Part shown: positions 42,985 through 50,469 of the stretch, piece after piece | How positions within the stretch are numbered: position 1 is the first letter of the stretch | How the letters are laid out: the number at the start of each line of letters is the position of its first letter | The notes under the pieces: generated by a model | Database searches by the model: none | Seen by the model: the letters and a program-made list of their open reading frames with translations, nothing else | Told to the model about the DNA's origin: nothing | Made by a program: the position numbers and the translations under genes | Source of the DNA: an uncultured Prevotella sp. | GTDB lineage: Bacteria > Bacteroidota > Bacteroidia > Bacteroidales > Bacteroidaceae | NCBI GenBank assembly: GCA_937898715.1 | Contig: CALEKA010000120.1 | Location: 1 to 64,000, forward strand | Direction of reading: 5' to 3' | Length of the DNA: 64,000 nt

Positions 42985-43578
42985 TTATTTTTCAAACCAA
43001 TTGTGGATAGCGGTGTCGTAGTGGCTGCTTACGCCGAAAGCTTGGGTGGCAAACCAGCGACGTTCCTCGAGTTCGGTCTGAGCTCCATTCTTTGTAATGA
43101 TGTCGAGCAGGGGCTTGTACTGAGCCTTTGAGGGTACGATTACCACGTCTTTGAAGTTCTTTGCTCCAGCACGGATGAGTGAGATGCCGCCTATGTCGAT
43201 CTTCTCTATGATGTCGGCTTCGCTTGCACCGCTTGCCACGGTTTGTTCGAAGGGATAGAGGTCTACGATGACGAGGTCGATTTCGGGAATCTCGTACTGA
43301 GCCATCTGTTTTTGGTCCTCTTCAAGTTCGCGACGTCCGAGGATGCCGCCGAATATTTTGGGGTGAAGGGTCTTCACGCGTCCGCCCAAGATTGAGGGGT
43401 ATGTGGTCACGTCTTCAACCTTCTGACAGGGGTAGCCCAATGATTCGATAAACTTTTGTGTGCCGCCAGTTGAGAGGAACTGCACACCTTCTTCGTGAAG
43501 CTTGGCAAGGAGCTCTTCTAATCCGTCTTTATGGAACACGGATACCAGCGCGGTCTTGATTTTCTTTGTAGAGGACAT
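42985..43578 (-). CDS. purH: IMP cyclohydrolase domain protein (short PurH)
   Basis: The 197-residue protein matches only the N-terminal MGS-like half of bifunctional PurH. It has ALVSVFHKDGLEELLAKLHE, FLSTGGTQKFIESLGYP, ILGGRVKTLHPKIFGGILGR, and IDIGGISLIRAGAKNFKDV. The AICAR formyltransferase half (about 300 further residues) is absent. A clean TAA is followed after 22 bases by mreB, and no formyltransferase remnant is seen in any frame. It should still close the ring from FAICAR to IMP. The formyl transfer must be done by a separate protein. It heads the mre operon behind a good promoter. Confidence 0.9.
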   Translation of the reverse strand: MSSTKKIKTALVSVFHKDGLEELLAKLHEEGVQFLSTGGTQKFIESLGYPCQKVEDVTTYPSILGGRVKTLHPKIFGGILGRRELEEDQKQMAQYEIPEIDLVIVDLYPFEQTVASGASEADIIEKIDIGGISLIRAGAKNFKDVVIVPSKAQYKPLLDIITKNGAQTELEERRWFATQAFGVSSHYDTAIHNWFEK

Positions 43579-43621
43579 ATTGATTATTTATTTGTTGCGT
43601 AACAAGTCTTGATTTTGTATG

Positions 43622-43654
43622 CAAAAGTACTTCTTTTTATTGGGCTTAGCCAAG
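43622..43654 (-). promoter_or_regulatory. Promoter of the purH-mre operon
   Basis: On the minus strand, CTTG (43651-43654), 21 bases, then TACTTTTG (43622-43629). The ATG is 44 bases downstream at 43578. Confidence 0.65.
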
Positions 43655-43725
43655 TTTTTGCCTACAAAATAGTGATTAGTATCTGTTTTTGGCGGTTTTT
43701 GTCACGGCTTGGGCTCTTGGCGGTG

Positions 43726-43783
43726 AAAAAGAGAACCAAAGCGACGCTGTGGTGCACCATTGTGCAGCAAGGTCGCTTTGGTT
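43726..43783 (-). terminator. Terminator of the Rpn-like nuclease gene
   Basis: AACCAAAGCGAC at 43772-43783 (read on the minus strand) pairs with 43734-43745 and is followed on the minus strand by CTCTTTTTC. It lies nine bases beyond the gene's stop. Confidence 0.8.
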
Positions 43784-43791
43784 AGATCTGT

Positions 43792-44721
43792 TTAGCTATT
43801 CTGAATTTCCTCAATGCTCAATCCTGTGATGCTCGCTATCTCTTTGATGGGCATTCCTGCTTGCTTTAGTTTTGTAGCAATGCTCTTTGCTTTTTCAGCA
43901 ATGCCTTGCATTTTCCCTTCAGCAATGCCTTGTATTTTCCCTTCAGCAATGCCTTGTATTTTCCCTTCAGCAATGCCTCTTTGAAATCCTTTCTCTTCGG
44001 CAGAGTCCAAGGAATTCTTGATGTCTCGATAGGCTTTTAGGCTGTCTTCGTATTCTTTTAGTTCGGCCTTGTTGAACTGAGCTATTTCGGCTTCTTTGAA
44101 AAGTCTATTGAATACTTCATTGCGTAGCCTCTCGGGCTGGCTATCGAGGCGTGAGAGGTTCTTCAGAATAAAGAGCCACTTGTCATAAAGTGTATGGAGT
44201 TGGTCTACTTTTTTGCTGAACTTGGCAATTTCTACATACTTAAATGTGAGCTTGTTGTTGAACACTTTGTGTGTCTTCTTGTCAAGAAGGCCTACGTCAT
44301 GGTTGATGCTATTCTCATCGAAAGCATCTTCTTTCATGTCGAAGTTGAGTAGTGCTACGACGTATACGTGTTCTAACTTGAAATTCCATTCATCGCCTTT
44401 GGGCGCTTGCTCTCGTATCGGGAAGGTGGAGTAGTAGAGTGATCGGTCTTTGAAGAAAGTCTGATAGGCGTTTTGCATTTCTACAATAAACTTCTCGCCT
44501 TTCTCATTCTCGCAATAGACATCGAAGATGGCTTTACGCTCGGTAAAAACATCTCCCACATGCTCGCTATTGAGATACTTCACGTTCTTTATCACCTGCT
44601 CGCCATCAAATAGGGAATTGAGAAAACTTATGAGCAGACTCTTATTGGGCTTCGTGCCAAAGATGCGTTTGAAACCGAAGTCAGTCAGCAGGCTTATGTA
44701 TTTTTCTTCTGTGTGGAGCAT
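43792..44721 (-). CDS. Rpn-family PD-(D/E)XK nuclease / transposase-like protein
   Basis: I start at the ATG at 44721 (309 residues), where the family motif MLHTEEKYISLLTDFGFKRI begins; 12 more residues are possible upstream. The N-terminal domain has FGTKPNKSLLISFLNSLFDG. The nuclease core has FDVYCENEKGEKFIVEMQ with the expected Asp, Glu and Gln. These proteins (recombination-promoting nuclease or putative transposase) make DNA breaks. The C-terminal part carries three tandem GIAEGKIQ octapeptides encoded by a perfect 24-bp repeat, then a helical tail with an HTH-like KQAGMPIKEIASITGLSIEE. Stand-alone gene with its own terminator. Confidence 0.87.
   Translation of the reverse strand: MLHTEEKYISLLTDFGFKRIFGTKPNKSLLISFLNSLFDGEQVIKNVKYLNSEHVGDVFTERKAIFDVYCENEKGEKFIVEMQNAYQTFFKDRSLYYSTFPIREQAPKGDEWNFKLEHVYVVALLNFDMKEDAFDENSINHDVGLLDKKTHKVFNNKLTFKYVEIAKFSKKVDQLHTLYDKWLFILKNLSRLDSQPERLRNEVFNRLFKEAEIAQFNKAELKEYEDSLKAYRDIKNSLDSAEEKGFQRGIAEGKIQGIAEGKIQGIAEGKMQGIAEKAKSIATKLKQAGMPIKEIASITGLSIEEIQNS
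43897..43978. repeat. In-frame 24-bp tandem repeat in the Rpn-like gene
   Basis: Three full 24-bp units (43897-43920, 43921-43944, 43945-43968) plus a partial fourth encode GIAEGK(I/M)Q. They differ at one base. Copy number changes would keep the frame and only alter linker length. Confidence 0.92.
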
Positions 44722-44796
44722 ACTGATATCTGTTATAAATCTTCTGAATGTTGACAATTCTCTTTGTATGGCAATCGCGGCTCGAAAAGTATATTC

Positions 44797-45795
44797 TTAT
44801 CTAAATGAGTCGGTGAGCAGCTTAATCTCGATGGTGGGCGAGATGCGTTCGTAGAGGATGTTGTAGACGGCGTCGAGGATGGGCATGTTGACGTGGTAAA
44901 GGCGGTTGATGCCTTTCATGCATTTGGTGCCATAATAGCCCTCGGCTATCATCTCCATCTCGATCTGTGCCGACTTCACGCTGTAGCCCTTGCCTATCAT
45001 CGTGCCAAACACGCGATTGCGTGAGAAGTTGGAATAGCCCGTCACGAGGAGGTCGCCCAGGTAGACGCTGTCGTAGATCTGGCGGTCGATGGGGTAGACG
45101 GCTCGCAGGAAGCGGTTCATCTCCTGCACGGCATTCGACATGAGCACGCTCTGGAAGTTGTCGCCATATTTCAGTCCGTTGCAGATGCCCGCTGCTATGG
45201 CATAGACGTTCTTGAGCACGGAGGCGTATTCTATACCGATCACGTCGTATGAGGTCTTGGTCTTCACATAGCTTGAAGCCAAGGTCTCGGCAAATGCACG
45301 TGCCTTCTCATTGTCGGCACATCCTACGGTGAGGTAGGTGAGTCGGCCGAGCGCCACTTCTTCGGCATGGCTCGGACCACCGAGCACGGCAAGATTGTCG
45401 TCGGGCACATTGTATATTTGTCGGAAAAACTCTGAACAGACCAGATTTTCATCGGGCACGATGCCTTTGATGGCTGTGATGATGAACTTGTCGTGGAGCT
45501 TCACCTTGAGCTTGCGCAGGTGGTTCTTGAGATAGGGTGAAGGGGTGACGAACACGAGCGTGCGGCATGCGCGCACTATCTCGTTGATATCGGTCGAGAA
45601 GGTAATGCGCGAGGTGTCGAAATGTACGCTCGTAAGGTAGGAAGGGTTGTGCTCCGTACGTATGAAGTCGTCGATGGCGTCTTGCCTACGGATATACCAA
45701 TGCAGATGCTCCACTCTTTCGAGTAGCATCTTTGCTATGGCAGTGGCCCACGAGCCACTTCCCATCACTGCTATGTTTCCTAAATCGTAAGCCAC
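44797..45795 (-). CDS. gpsA: Glycerol-3-phosphate dehydrogenase (NAD(P)+)
   Basis: The 332-residue cytoplasmic enzyme reduces dihydroxyacetone phosphate to sn-glycerol 3-phosphate for phospholipid synthesis. The dinucleotide-binding start IAVMGSGSWATAIAKMLLER, TAIKGIVPDENLVCSEFF, VLGGPSHAEEVALGRLT, and the substrate-site EYASVLKNVYAIAAGICNGL are all present. The last segment (ILYERISPTIEIKLLTDSFR) is as usual. The only sequence upstream of it is a 430-bp repeat array, so its expression must cross or arise in that array. Confidence 0.95.
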   Translation of the reverse strand: MAYDLGNIAVMGSGSWATAIAKMLLERVEHLHWYIRRQDAIDDFIRTEHNPSYLTSVHFDTSRITFSTDINEIVRACRTLVFVTPSPYLKNHLRKLKVKLHDKFIITAIKGIVPDENLVCSEFFRQIYNVPDDNLAVLGGPSHAEEVALGRLTYLTVGCADNEKARAFAETLASSYVKTKTSYDVIGIEYASVLKNVYAIAAGICNGLKYGDNFQSVLMSNAVQEMNRFLRAVYPIDRQIYDSVYLGDLLVTGYSNFSRNRVFGTMIGKGYSVKSAQIEMEMIAEGYYGTKCMKGINRLYHVNMPILDAVYNILYERISPTIEIKLLTDSFR

Positions 45796-45799
45796 GAAT

Positions 45800-46222
45800 A
45801 TGTGTGCTAATATGCCAATGTCAATGTGCTAATATGCCAATGTCAATGTGCTAATATGCTAATATGCTAATATGCTAATATGCTAATATGCCAATATGCT
45901 AATGTGCTTCGCCTGGCAATGTGCCAATATGCCAATATGCTTCGCCTGGCAATGTGCTAATGTGCTAATATGCCAATATGCTAATGTGCTTCGCCTGGCA
46001 ATGTGCTAATATGCCAATGTGCTTCGCCTGGCGATGTGCCAATATGCTAATGTGCTTCGCCTGCCAATGTGCTAATATGCCAATATGCTTCGCCTGACTA
46101 TATTTTAATGTGCTTCGCCTAGCAATGTGTTAAGAGTTCTCTGCCACATTCTCAAGCGCTAGCCCATTAGCATATTGCCATATTAGCATATTGTCATATT
46201 AGCATATTGCCATATTAGCAAA
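45800..46222. repeat. Hypervariable-looking intergenic array with inverted terminal block
   Basis: Units (G)CTAATATGC and (G)CCAAT(A/G)TG alternate with GCTTCGCCTGGCAATGTG. Together they fill 45800-46135, with more than 20 copies of the 9-10 bp units and about eight of the GCTTCGCCTG type. The block at 46164-46221 is the complement (TTAGCATATTGCCATA repeated). The array can thus fold back on itself. It fills the whole gap between lysS and gpsA, and no gene is present. Confidence 0.92.
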
Positions 46223-46226
46223 TTAA

Positions 46227-47942
46227 CTAGATCTTCCAGCCCTCGATATCCTGCACGCTGGGCTTCGTGATGTCGAGCTTGAACTTCTTAATCACTTCGC
46301 CTATCTGCTGCTGGATCTTTTGAGCCTTTACGTCTTTGAGGTCGCTCACGAGGTAGTAGCCCACCTTCTGGAGGATAGGTACGAGTTCTTCGGCAATGCC
46401 AGCTGCTACGTACTTGTCGGCCTTATCGCGAGGAGCCTTCTTCTCCGGACGCATCTGTGGGAAGAAGAGCACTTCCTGTATCTGAGTCTGACCTGTCATG
46501 AGCATCACCAGTCGGTCGATGCCGATACCGATACCCGAGGTGGGAGGCATGCCATACTGCAGTGCGCGCAAGAAGTCTTGGTCGATAAACATGGCCTCGT
46601 CGTCGCCCTTTTCAGAGAGGCGGAGCTGGTCTTGGAAACGCTCCTCTTGGTCGATCGGATCGTTGAGCTCGGAGTAAGCATTGGCAAGTTCCTTACCATT
46701 GACCATCAACTCGAAACGCTCCGTCAGCGCAGGATTGTCGCGGTGCTTCTTCGTAAGCGGCGACATCTCGATGGGGTAGTCGGTGATGAAGGTAGGCTGG
46801 ATATAAGTGCCTTCGCAGAACTCGCCGAAGATTTCGTCGATCAGCTTACCCTTGCCCATGGTATCGTCGATCTCCATGTTGAGCTTCTTGCAGATGTCGC
46901 GGATCTCGTCTTCGCTCTTTCCGTTGAGGTCGTAGCCAGTTTTCTCCTTGATGGCTTCAAGGATGGGCAGACGGCGGAAGGGAGCCTTGAAGCTAATCGT
47001 CTTACCGTCGACCACGCTTTCGGGTTTACCATTTACAGCCACACAGATGCGCTCCAAGAGTTTCTCTGTGAACGACATCATCCAGTTGTAGTCCTTATAC
47101 TGCACGTAGAGTTCCATGCAGGTGAACTCAGGATTGTGGCTACGGTCCATACCCTCGTTGCGGAAGTTCTTACCGATCTCATATACGCCCTCGAATCCGC
47201 CCACGATCAAGCGCTTCAAGTAAAGCTCTGTAGCGATACGGAGGTAGAGGTCGATGTCGAGCGAATTGTGGTGAGTGATAAACGGACGTGCGCTTGCACC
47301 GCCGGGGATGGGCTGCAGGATAGGAGTTTCTACCTCTGTGTAGCCATTCTCGTCGAAATACTCGCGCATGGTCTTAATCACCTGTGTACGCTTTAGGAAG
47401 ATGTCCTTCACGCCGGGGTTGACTAGCAGGTCGACGTAGCGCTGGCGGTAGCGGAGCTCAGGATCATTGAATGCATCGTATGTCACGCCGTCCTTCTCTT
47501 TCACTACGGGCAGAGGCTTAAGGCTCTTTGAGAGAAGTGTGATTTCTTGAGCGTGAACAGAAATTTCGCCCGTCTGTGTGCGGAACACGAAGCCCTTCAC
47601 ACCGATGAAGTCGCCCAAGTCGAGCAGTTTCTTGAATACGGTGTTGTAGAAAGTCTTGTCTTCGTCGGGGCAAATGTCGTCGCGGGTGATGTACACTTGG
47701 ATACGTCCCTTAGAGTCCATCAGTTCGGCAAAGCTTGCCTTACCCATGATGCGTTTACCCATCAGACGTCCTGCGATGCAAACTTCGCGTTTTTCTTCTT
47801 CGTTGAAGTTCTCCTTAATATCGTCGCTGTAAGCGTCTACTTTGTATTCGGCAGCAGGGTAGGGGTTGATGCCCAACTTGCGCAATTCCTCTAGGGAGTT
47901 GCGGCGCTGTATCTCTTGTTCGCTGAGTTCTAAAACGTTCAT
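46227..47942 (-). CDS. lysS: Lysyl-tRNA synthetase, class II
   Basis: I start at the ATG at 47942 (571 residues, MNVLELSEQEIQRRNSLEEL). The frame is open to 48026, but that extension runs over the promoter. The N-terminal OB-fold anticodon-binding domain (about 50-165) includes VCIAGRLMGKRIMGKASFAE. The catalytic domain has motif 1 (TEVETPILQPIPGGASARPF), motif 2 (FRNEGMDRSHNPEFTCMELY) and motif 3 (GIGIGIDRLVMLMTG). A C-terminal extension of about 70 residues beyond motif 3 follows, as in many Bacteroidetes LysS. It charges tRNA-Lys. Confidence 0.96.
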   Translation of the reverse strand: MNVLELSEQEIQRRNSLEELRKLGINPYPAAEYKVDAYSDDIKENFNEEEKREVCIAGRLMGKRIMGKASFAELMDSKGRIQVYITRDDICPDEDKTFYNTVFKKLLDLGDFIGVKGFVFRTQTGEISVHAQEITLLSKSLKPLPVVKEKDGVTYDAFNDPELRYRQRYVDLLVNPGVKDIFLKRTQVIKTMREYFDENGYTEVETPILQPIPGGASARPFITHHNSLDIDLYLRIATELYLKRLIVGGFEGVYEIGKNFRNEGMDRSHNPEFTCMELYVQYKDYNWMMSFTEKLLERICVAVNGKPESVVDGKTISFKAPFRRLPILEAIKEKTGYDLNGKSEDEIRDICKKLNMEIDDTMGKGKLIDEIFGEFCEGTYIQPTFITDYPIEMSPLTKKHRDNPALTERFELMVNGKELANAYSELNDPIDQEERFQDQLRLSEKGDDEAMFIDQDFLRALQYGMPPTSGIGIGIDRLVMLMTGQTQIQEVLFFPQMRPEKKAPRDKADKYVAAGIAEELVPILQKVGYYLVSDLKDVKAQKIQQQIGEVIKKFKLDITKPSVQDIEGWKI

Positions 47943-47968
47943 TCGTTGTATTTTTATTGTTTTGGGTG

Positions 47969-47999
47969 CAAAGTTAGTGCAAACCGAATGCATTGCAAA
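47969..47999 (-). promoter_or_regulatory. Promoter of lysS
   Basis: On the minus strand, TTTG (47996-47999), 19 bases, then TAACTTTG (47969-47976). The ATG is 27 bases downstream. This promoter is part of the first of three tandem repeat units. Confidence 0.75.
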
Positions 48000-48230
48000 G
48001 GAAAAAACTCGTTTTTTGCTTTGCAATGCTGAGGTGCCGCCTAACTTGCCGAAGAAAAGTTAGTGCAAGGCGAGAGAAGTACAAAGGAAAAAGCTTGTTT
48101 TTTCCTCTGTACTTCCGAGCCGCCGCCTAACTTGCGCGAAGCGAAAGTTAGTGCAAACCGAATGCATTACAAAGGAAAAAGCTTGTTTTTCCCTTTGTAC
48201 TTCCGAGCCGCCTATCTTGCGCTTCGCGCG
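47970..48230. repeat. Three tandem hairpin units carrying the lysS promoter sequence
   Basis: Units at 47970-48054, 48055-48143 and 48144-48230 (85-89 bp) each begin AAAGTTAGTGCAA and contain a long palindrome. An example is GTACAAAGGAAAAAGCTTG and its complement in unit 2. Units 1 and 2 end CCTAACTTGC and unit 3 ends CCTATCTTGC. The promoter of lysS is in unit 1. Units 2 and 3 carry the same TAACTTT core with the final G of the -7 box changed. Confidence 0.85.
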
Positions 48231-48465
48231 TTTTGAACATTAATAGCCGTTAATTGAACATTAATTGTTTGTTAATTGCGCTTCGCGCGTTTGGGTGAGA
48301 TGAATTATTAATGTTCGCGCACGTGTACGCGCGTTACAGTAAGTTTATAGGCATTTATCCGTACATCTTGCACTTATTTGTAGCAAATCCTTGATACTCA
48401 GCTTCTTACAGAGTGTAGGCAGTGAAGATTGCTCCCTACACTCATGCTCTTTGACTGCACGATCT

Positions 48466-48553
48466 CTTCCCATACCAAATTTTTCCGCTTCCCATACTTA
48501 ATTTTTTCTCTTCCCATACCTAATTTTTCCGCTTCCCACACTTAATTTTTTCG
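48466..48553. repeat. 22-bp tandem repeat, four units
   Basis: Units start at 48466, 48488, 48510 and 48532 and read CTTCCCATACC-TAATTTTTCCG with a few changes. The period is exactly 22 bp, as in the arrays at 10681 and 26954. Confidence 0.88.
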
Positions 48554-48593
48554 CTCTCATACAATCCAGTAGTTCAGTGCAAGCGATAGCCAA

Positions 48594-48626
48594 AGTGACG
48601 GCAGAGTGACGGCAGAGTGACGGCAA
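48594..48626. repeat. 11-bp tandem repeat, three units
   Basis: AGTGACGGCAG occurs three times in a row (48594, 48605, 48616), the last with one change. It follows the 22-bp array after 40 bp. Confidence 0.88.
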
Positions 48627-48874
48627 TCTACCCTATCTTACACTGCTGAGAATGGTGATAATCAGATAGATATGAATGATTAGTGTAGGCAATAGCCCTA
48701 AACGAGGTAGAAACTCTTTGACGTGCGCGCGTGCGCGAGGCAAAACTGAAGTCAGAACGTGCAAACCTGTGCAGCGGAAGTAATTGACAAGATTCAGTAA
48801 TAAGAACGGAATGCGGGCGAGCAGGCGAATGAAGCAATCCGCCTTTAGTAAAATCGCTCCATCAGCACAAGTCG

Positions 48875-48946
48875 TACAATAAACGGGGCATCTTGTACAA
48901 GTATTGTCTATAAGTTTGCACCAGCACAGCGAGCCGTGTACTTTTG
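48875..48946 (+). promoter_or_regulatory. Activator-type direct repeat and promoter of the small secreted protein gene
   Basis: TACAA occurs at 48875-48879 and 48896-48900 (period 21). A TTTG -33 box follows at 48915-48918, then 20 bases, then TACTTTTG at 48939-48946. The second repeat starts 43 bases before the -7 box. The same layout occurs at 51215-51286. The 21-bp period fits LytTR-type binding, in which two half-sites lie on one DNA face. Confidence 0.75.
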
Positions 48947-48993
48947 CAGCGTCAAAACAAATAAAGAACCCCAAATATTAAAAACTAAAGAAA

Positions 48994-49359
48994 ATGAAAA
49001 AGATGATTCTTTCGCTCGTGCTCGCAGCAACTGCTTGCACCGCAACCTATGCCAATAGCAACACTCGTGACCACGAAAAGACGAACGTCACACTGCAGAC
49101 CGCCCTGCAAGACTTGAAGCAGAAACTCACCAGTGCACCCTCTGGCACGACCTACGGAGTGGTAAGCAGTCGGTCGGGAAGCATCGTGATCAACACTCCC
49201 CTTGGCCGATATACCGTGGAGCGCCTCAGCGACGGTTCCTACTCATTCATGGGCATGAAGGCTCGACTGATCTCTGCCCAAAAAGGCATTTACGTGGTTA
49301 AGACGTCGCTTGGCACCTGGAAACTCGATACCCGTCGTGGCACAGTGACCAAGAAGTAA
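48994..49359 (+). CDS. Small secreted protein of unknown function
   Basis: The 121-residue protein has a signal peptide (MKKMILSLVLAATACTATYA). A mature region of short beta strands follows (GTTYGVVSSRSGSIVINTPL, YTVERLSDGSYSFMGMKARL, KGIYVVKTSLGTWKLDTRR), which looks like a small beta-rich domain. I recognise no family. Its promoter shares a 21-bp-period direct repeat with that of the kinase/phosphatase/caspase operon, so it is probably part of the same regulon. It ends at a clear terminator. Confidence 0.75.
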   Translation: MKKMILSLVLAATACTATYANSNTRDHEKTNVTLQTALQDLKQKLTSAPSGTTYGVVSSRSGSIVINTPLGRYTVERLSDGSYSFMGMKARLISAQKGIYVVKTSLGTWKLDTRRGTVTKK

Positions 49360-49396
49360 TTCCTCCCCGGTGGAGATTACTCGCACACATAGCGGT

Positions 49397-49475
49397 AGGG
49401 CGCTGAGTAGAGGTTGTGAAATAGATTTGTGGAAGTAAGATCATTCAGTAGCTACCTCGCTCAGTGCCCTTTTTA
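49397..49475 (+). terminator. Terminator of the small secreted protein gene
   Basis: AGGGCGCTGAG (49397-49407) pairs with CTCAGTGCCCT (49460-49470, one G-U) and is followed by TTTTT. The loop is long (52 bases). Confidence 0.7.
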
Positions 49476-50072
49476 CCTCTATCCCTGAGACTCCTTCGGT
49501 CAGCCTGCGCCCCTTTGCTAACCATACTATCCAAAGTCACGCTCCGCCACCAATGCTGTGCAACAGACTGCCCCCCCAAGAGCATTATATAGTCTGAACA
49601 AACAAAAAAAATGGCAAAAAGTTTGTTTGTCGAAAATAATGCTTAATTTTGCGCTTAGAGTTGGAGCAGATCGTAACGACCATCTGCTGTGAAAACTCCA
49701 AAGAATGAGCGTATTGAACGTTGTCTTGAAATAGAAATGTGGAAGTTTCGATATTCAGTAAGACATACGGTACAATATCGCTCACGCGTACATTGGTATC
49801 ATTGTATACGTTCCTCACGCCCTCCCTGTAAAGGTGGCGTGGGGCAAACGTGTGTTATATTCGCAATTTACCTCTCTACAAGCGTGGGCTATTGTCTGTT
49901 GCATACTGAATAGGTCTCTTCCACAACCTCTATTTCGGCAATGGGCAATGGTACCACGCTTTTCTTATGCCAAGAATCTTGAATACTAATTCAGCCGTTG
50001 CGTGAACACAGAGAGCCCGTACCTATATGGATAGGACTATCTCGTAACAGCGACTTTTACTTCTATACATCT
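49476..50072. other. Gene-poor leader region of the LytTR/FHA operon
   Basis: About 600 bases without a convincing gene. A phrase GAAATAGAAATGTGGAAG near 49729 repeats a phrase at 49418 (GAAATAGATTTGTGGAAG). A good promoter lies at 49622-49651. A possible second -7 box (TATATTCG) is at 49856-49863. A 74-codon frame beginning with GTG at 49689 is Cys/Arg-rich and not protein-like. Confidence 0.55.
49622..49651 (+). promoter_or_regulatory. Candidate promoter upstream of the LytTR gene
   Basis: TTTG at 49622-49625, 18 bases, then TAATTTTG at 49644-49651. If it drives the LytTR gene, the leader is about 415 bases long. Confidence 0.5.
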
Positions 50073-50462
50073 ATGAATAGCAGAATCTTTTGCATTAACA
50101 CTCGTGATGAACTGATTCGTCTCGATGGCTCCAAAATAGTCTATATGGAGGGAGATGGCAATTACACCAATATCGTTCTTATCAACAAGCAGAAAGTGTC
50201 CATTTGTATGAACTTAAGCCGTATGCAGCAACTCGTAAGCGAAAGCCTTCGCGAGCGTGCCGCTATCTTTGTGCGCGTGGGCAAACGCTTCATTGTGAAC
50301 ATTAGCTTCATCTACCGCGTGATGCCCCTGCAGCAAAGCCTGATGCTTACTGATGGCGTGAACTTCGCTTTCAGACTGGGCATTTCCAAGGAAGCGCTCA
50401 AACAGTTGAAGATGATGCTTCCCTCGTATGCAACTCCAGTAGTCACGAACAAACCAGAATGA
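50073..50462 (+). CDS. Stand-alone LytTR DNA-binding regulator
   Basis: I start at the ATG at 50073 (129 residues, MNSRIFCINTRDELIRLDGS). The frame is open 75 bases further upstream without supporting signals. The domain shows the LytTR pattern: RLDGSKIVYMEGDGNYTNIV, the NLSRMQQLV helix, and FVRVGKRFIVNISFIYRV. It has no receiver or membrane domain. LytTR proteins bind pairs of about 9-bp direct repeats with a 21-bp period. Such repeats precede the genes on either side of this operon (48875 and 51215). It overlaps none but lies seven bases before the FHA gene. Confidence 0.88.
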   Translation: MNSRIFCINTRDELIRLDGSKIVYMEGDGNYTNIVLINKQKVSICMNLSRMQQLVSESLRERAAIFVRVGKRFIVNISFIYRVMPLQQSLMLTDGVNFAFRLGISKEALKQLKMMLPSYATPVVTNKPE

Positions 50463-50469
50463 GATCAGC

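Larger units (their letters stand above)
48231..48870. other. Gene-free stretch with several simple repeats
   Basis: No convincing gene is present. Contents: GCGCTTCGCGCG at two places (48219 and 48279), TTAATTGAACATTAATTG phrases, and alternating purine-pyrimidine stretches near 48315 and 48723 (GTGCGCGCGTGCGCG). Four 22-bp units lie at 48466-48553 and three 11-bp units at 48594-48626. A TTACAGAGTGTAGG phrase at 48408 resembles the complement of 27150-27170. Confidence 0.65.

Noticed and set aside
42962..43578. Frameshifted full-length purH
   Set aside because: The stop is followed after 22 bases by mreB, leaving no room for a second domain, and no remnant is visible in any frame.
46320..47396. 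358-codon open frame on the plus strand inside lysS
   Set aside because: It is the antisense shadow of lysS, which has complete class II synthetase motifs. The predicted protein has no family-like features.
49689..49913. 74-codon frame (GTG start) upstream of the LytTR gene
   Set aside because: Cys/Arg-rich, not domain-like, and overlapping a possible promoter box, so treated as leader sequence.
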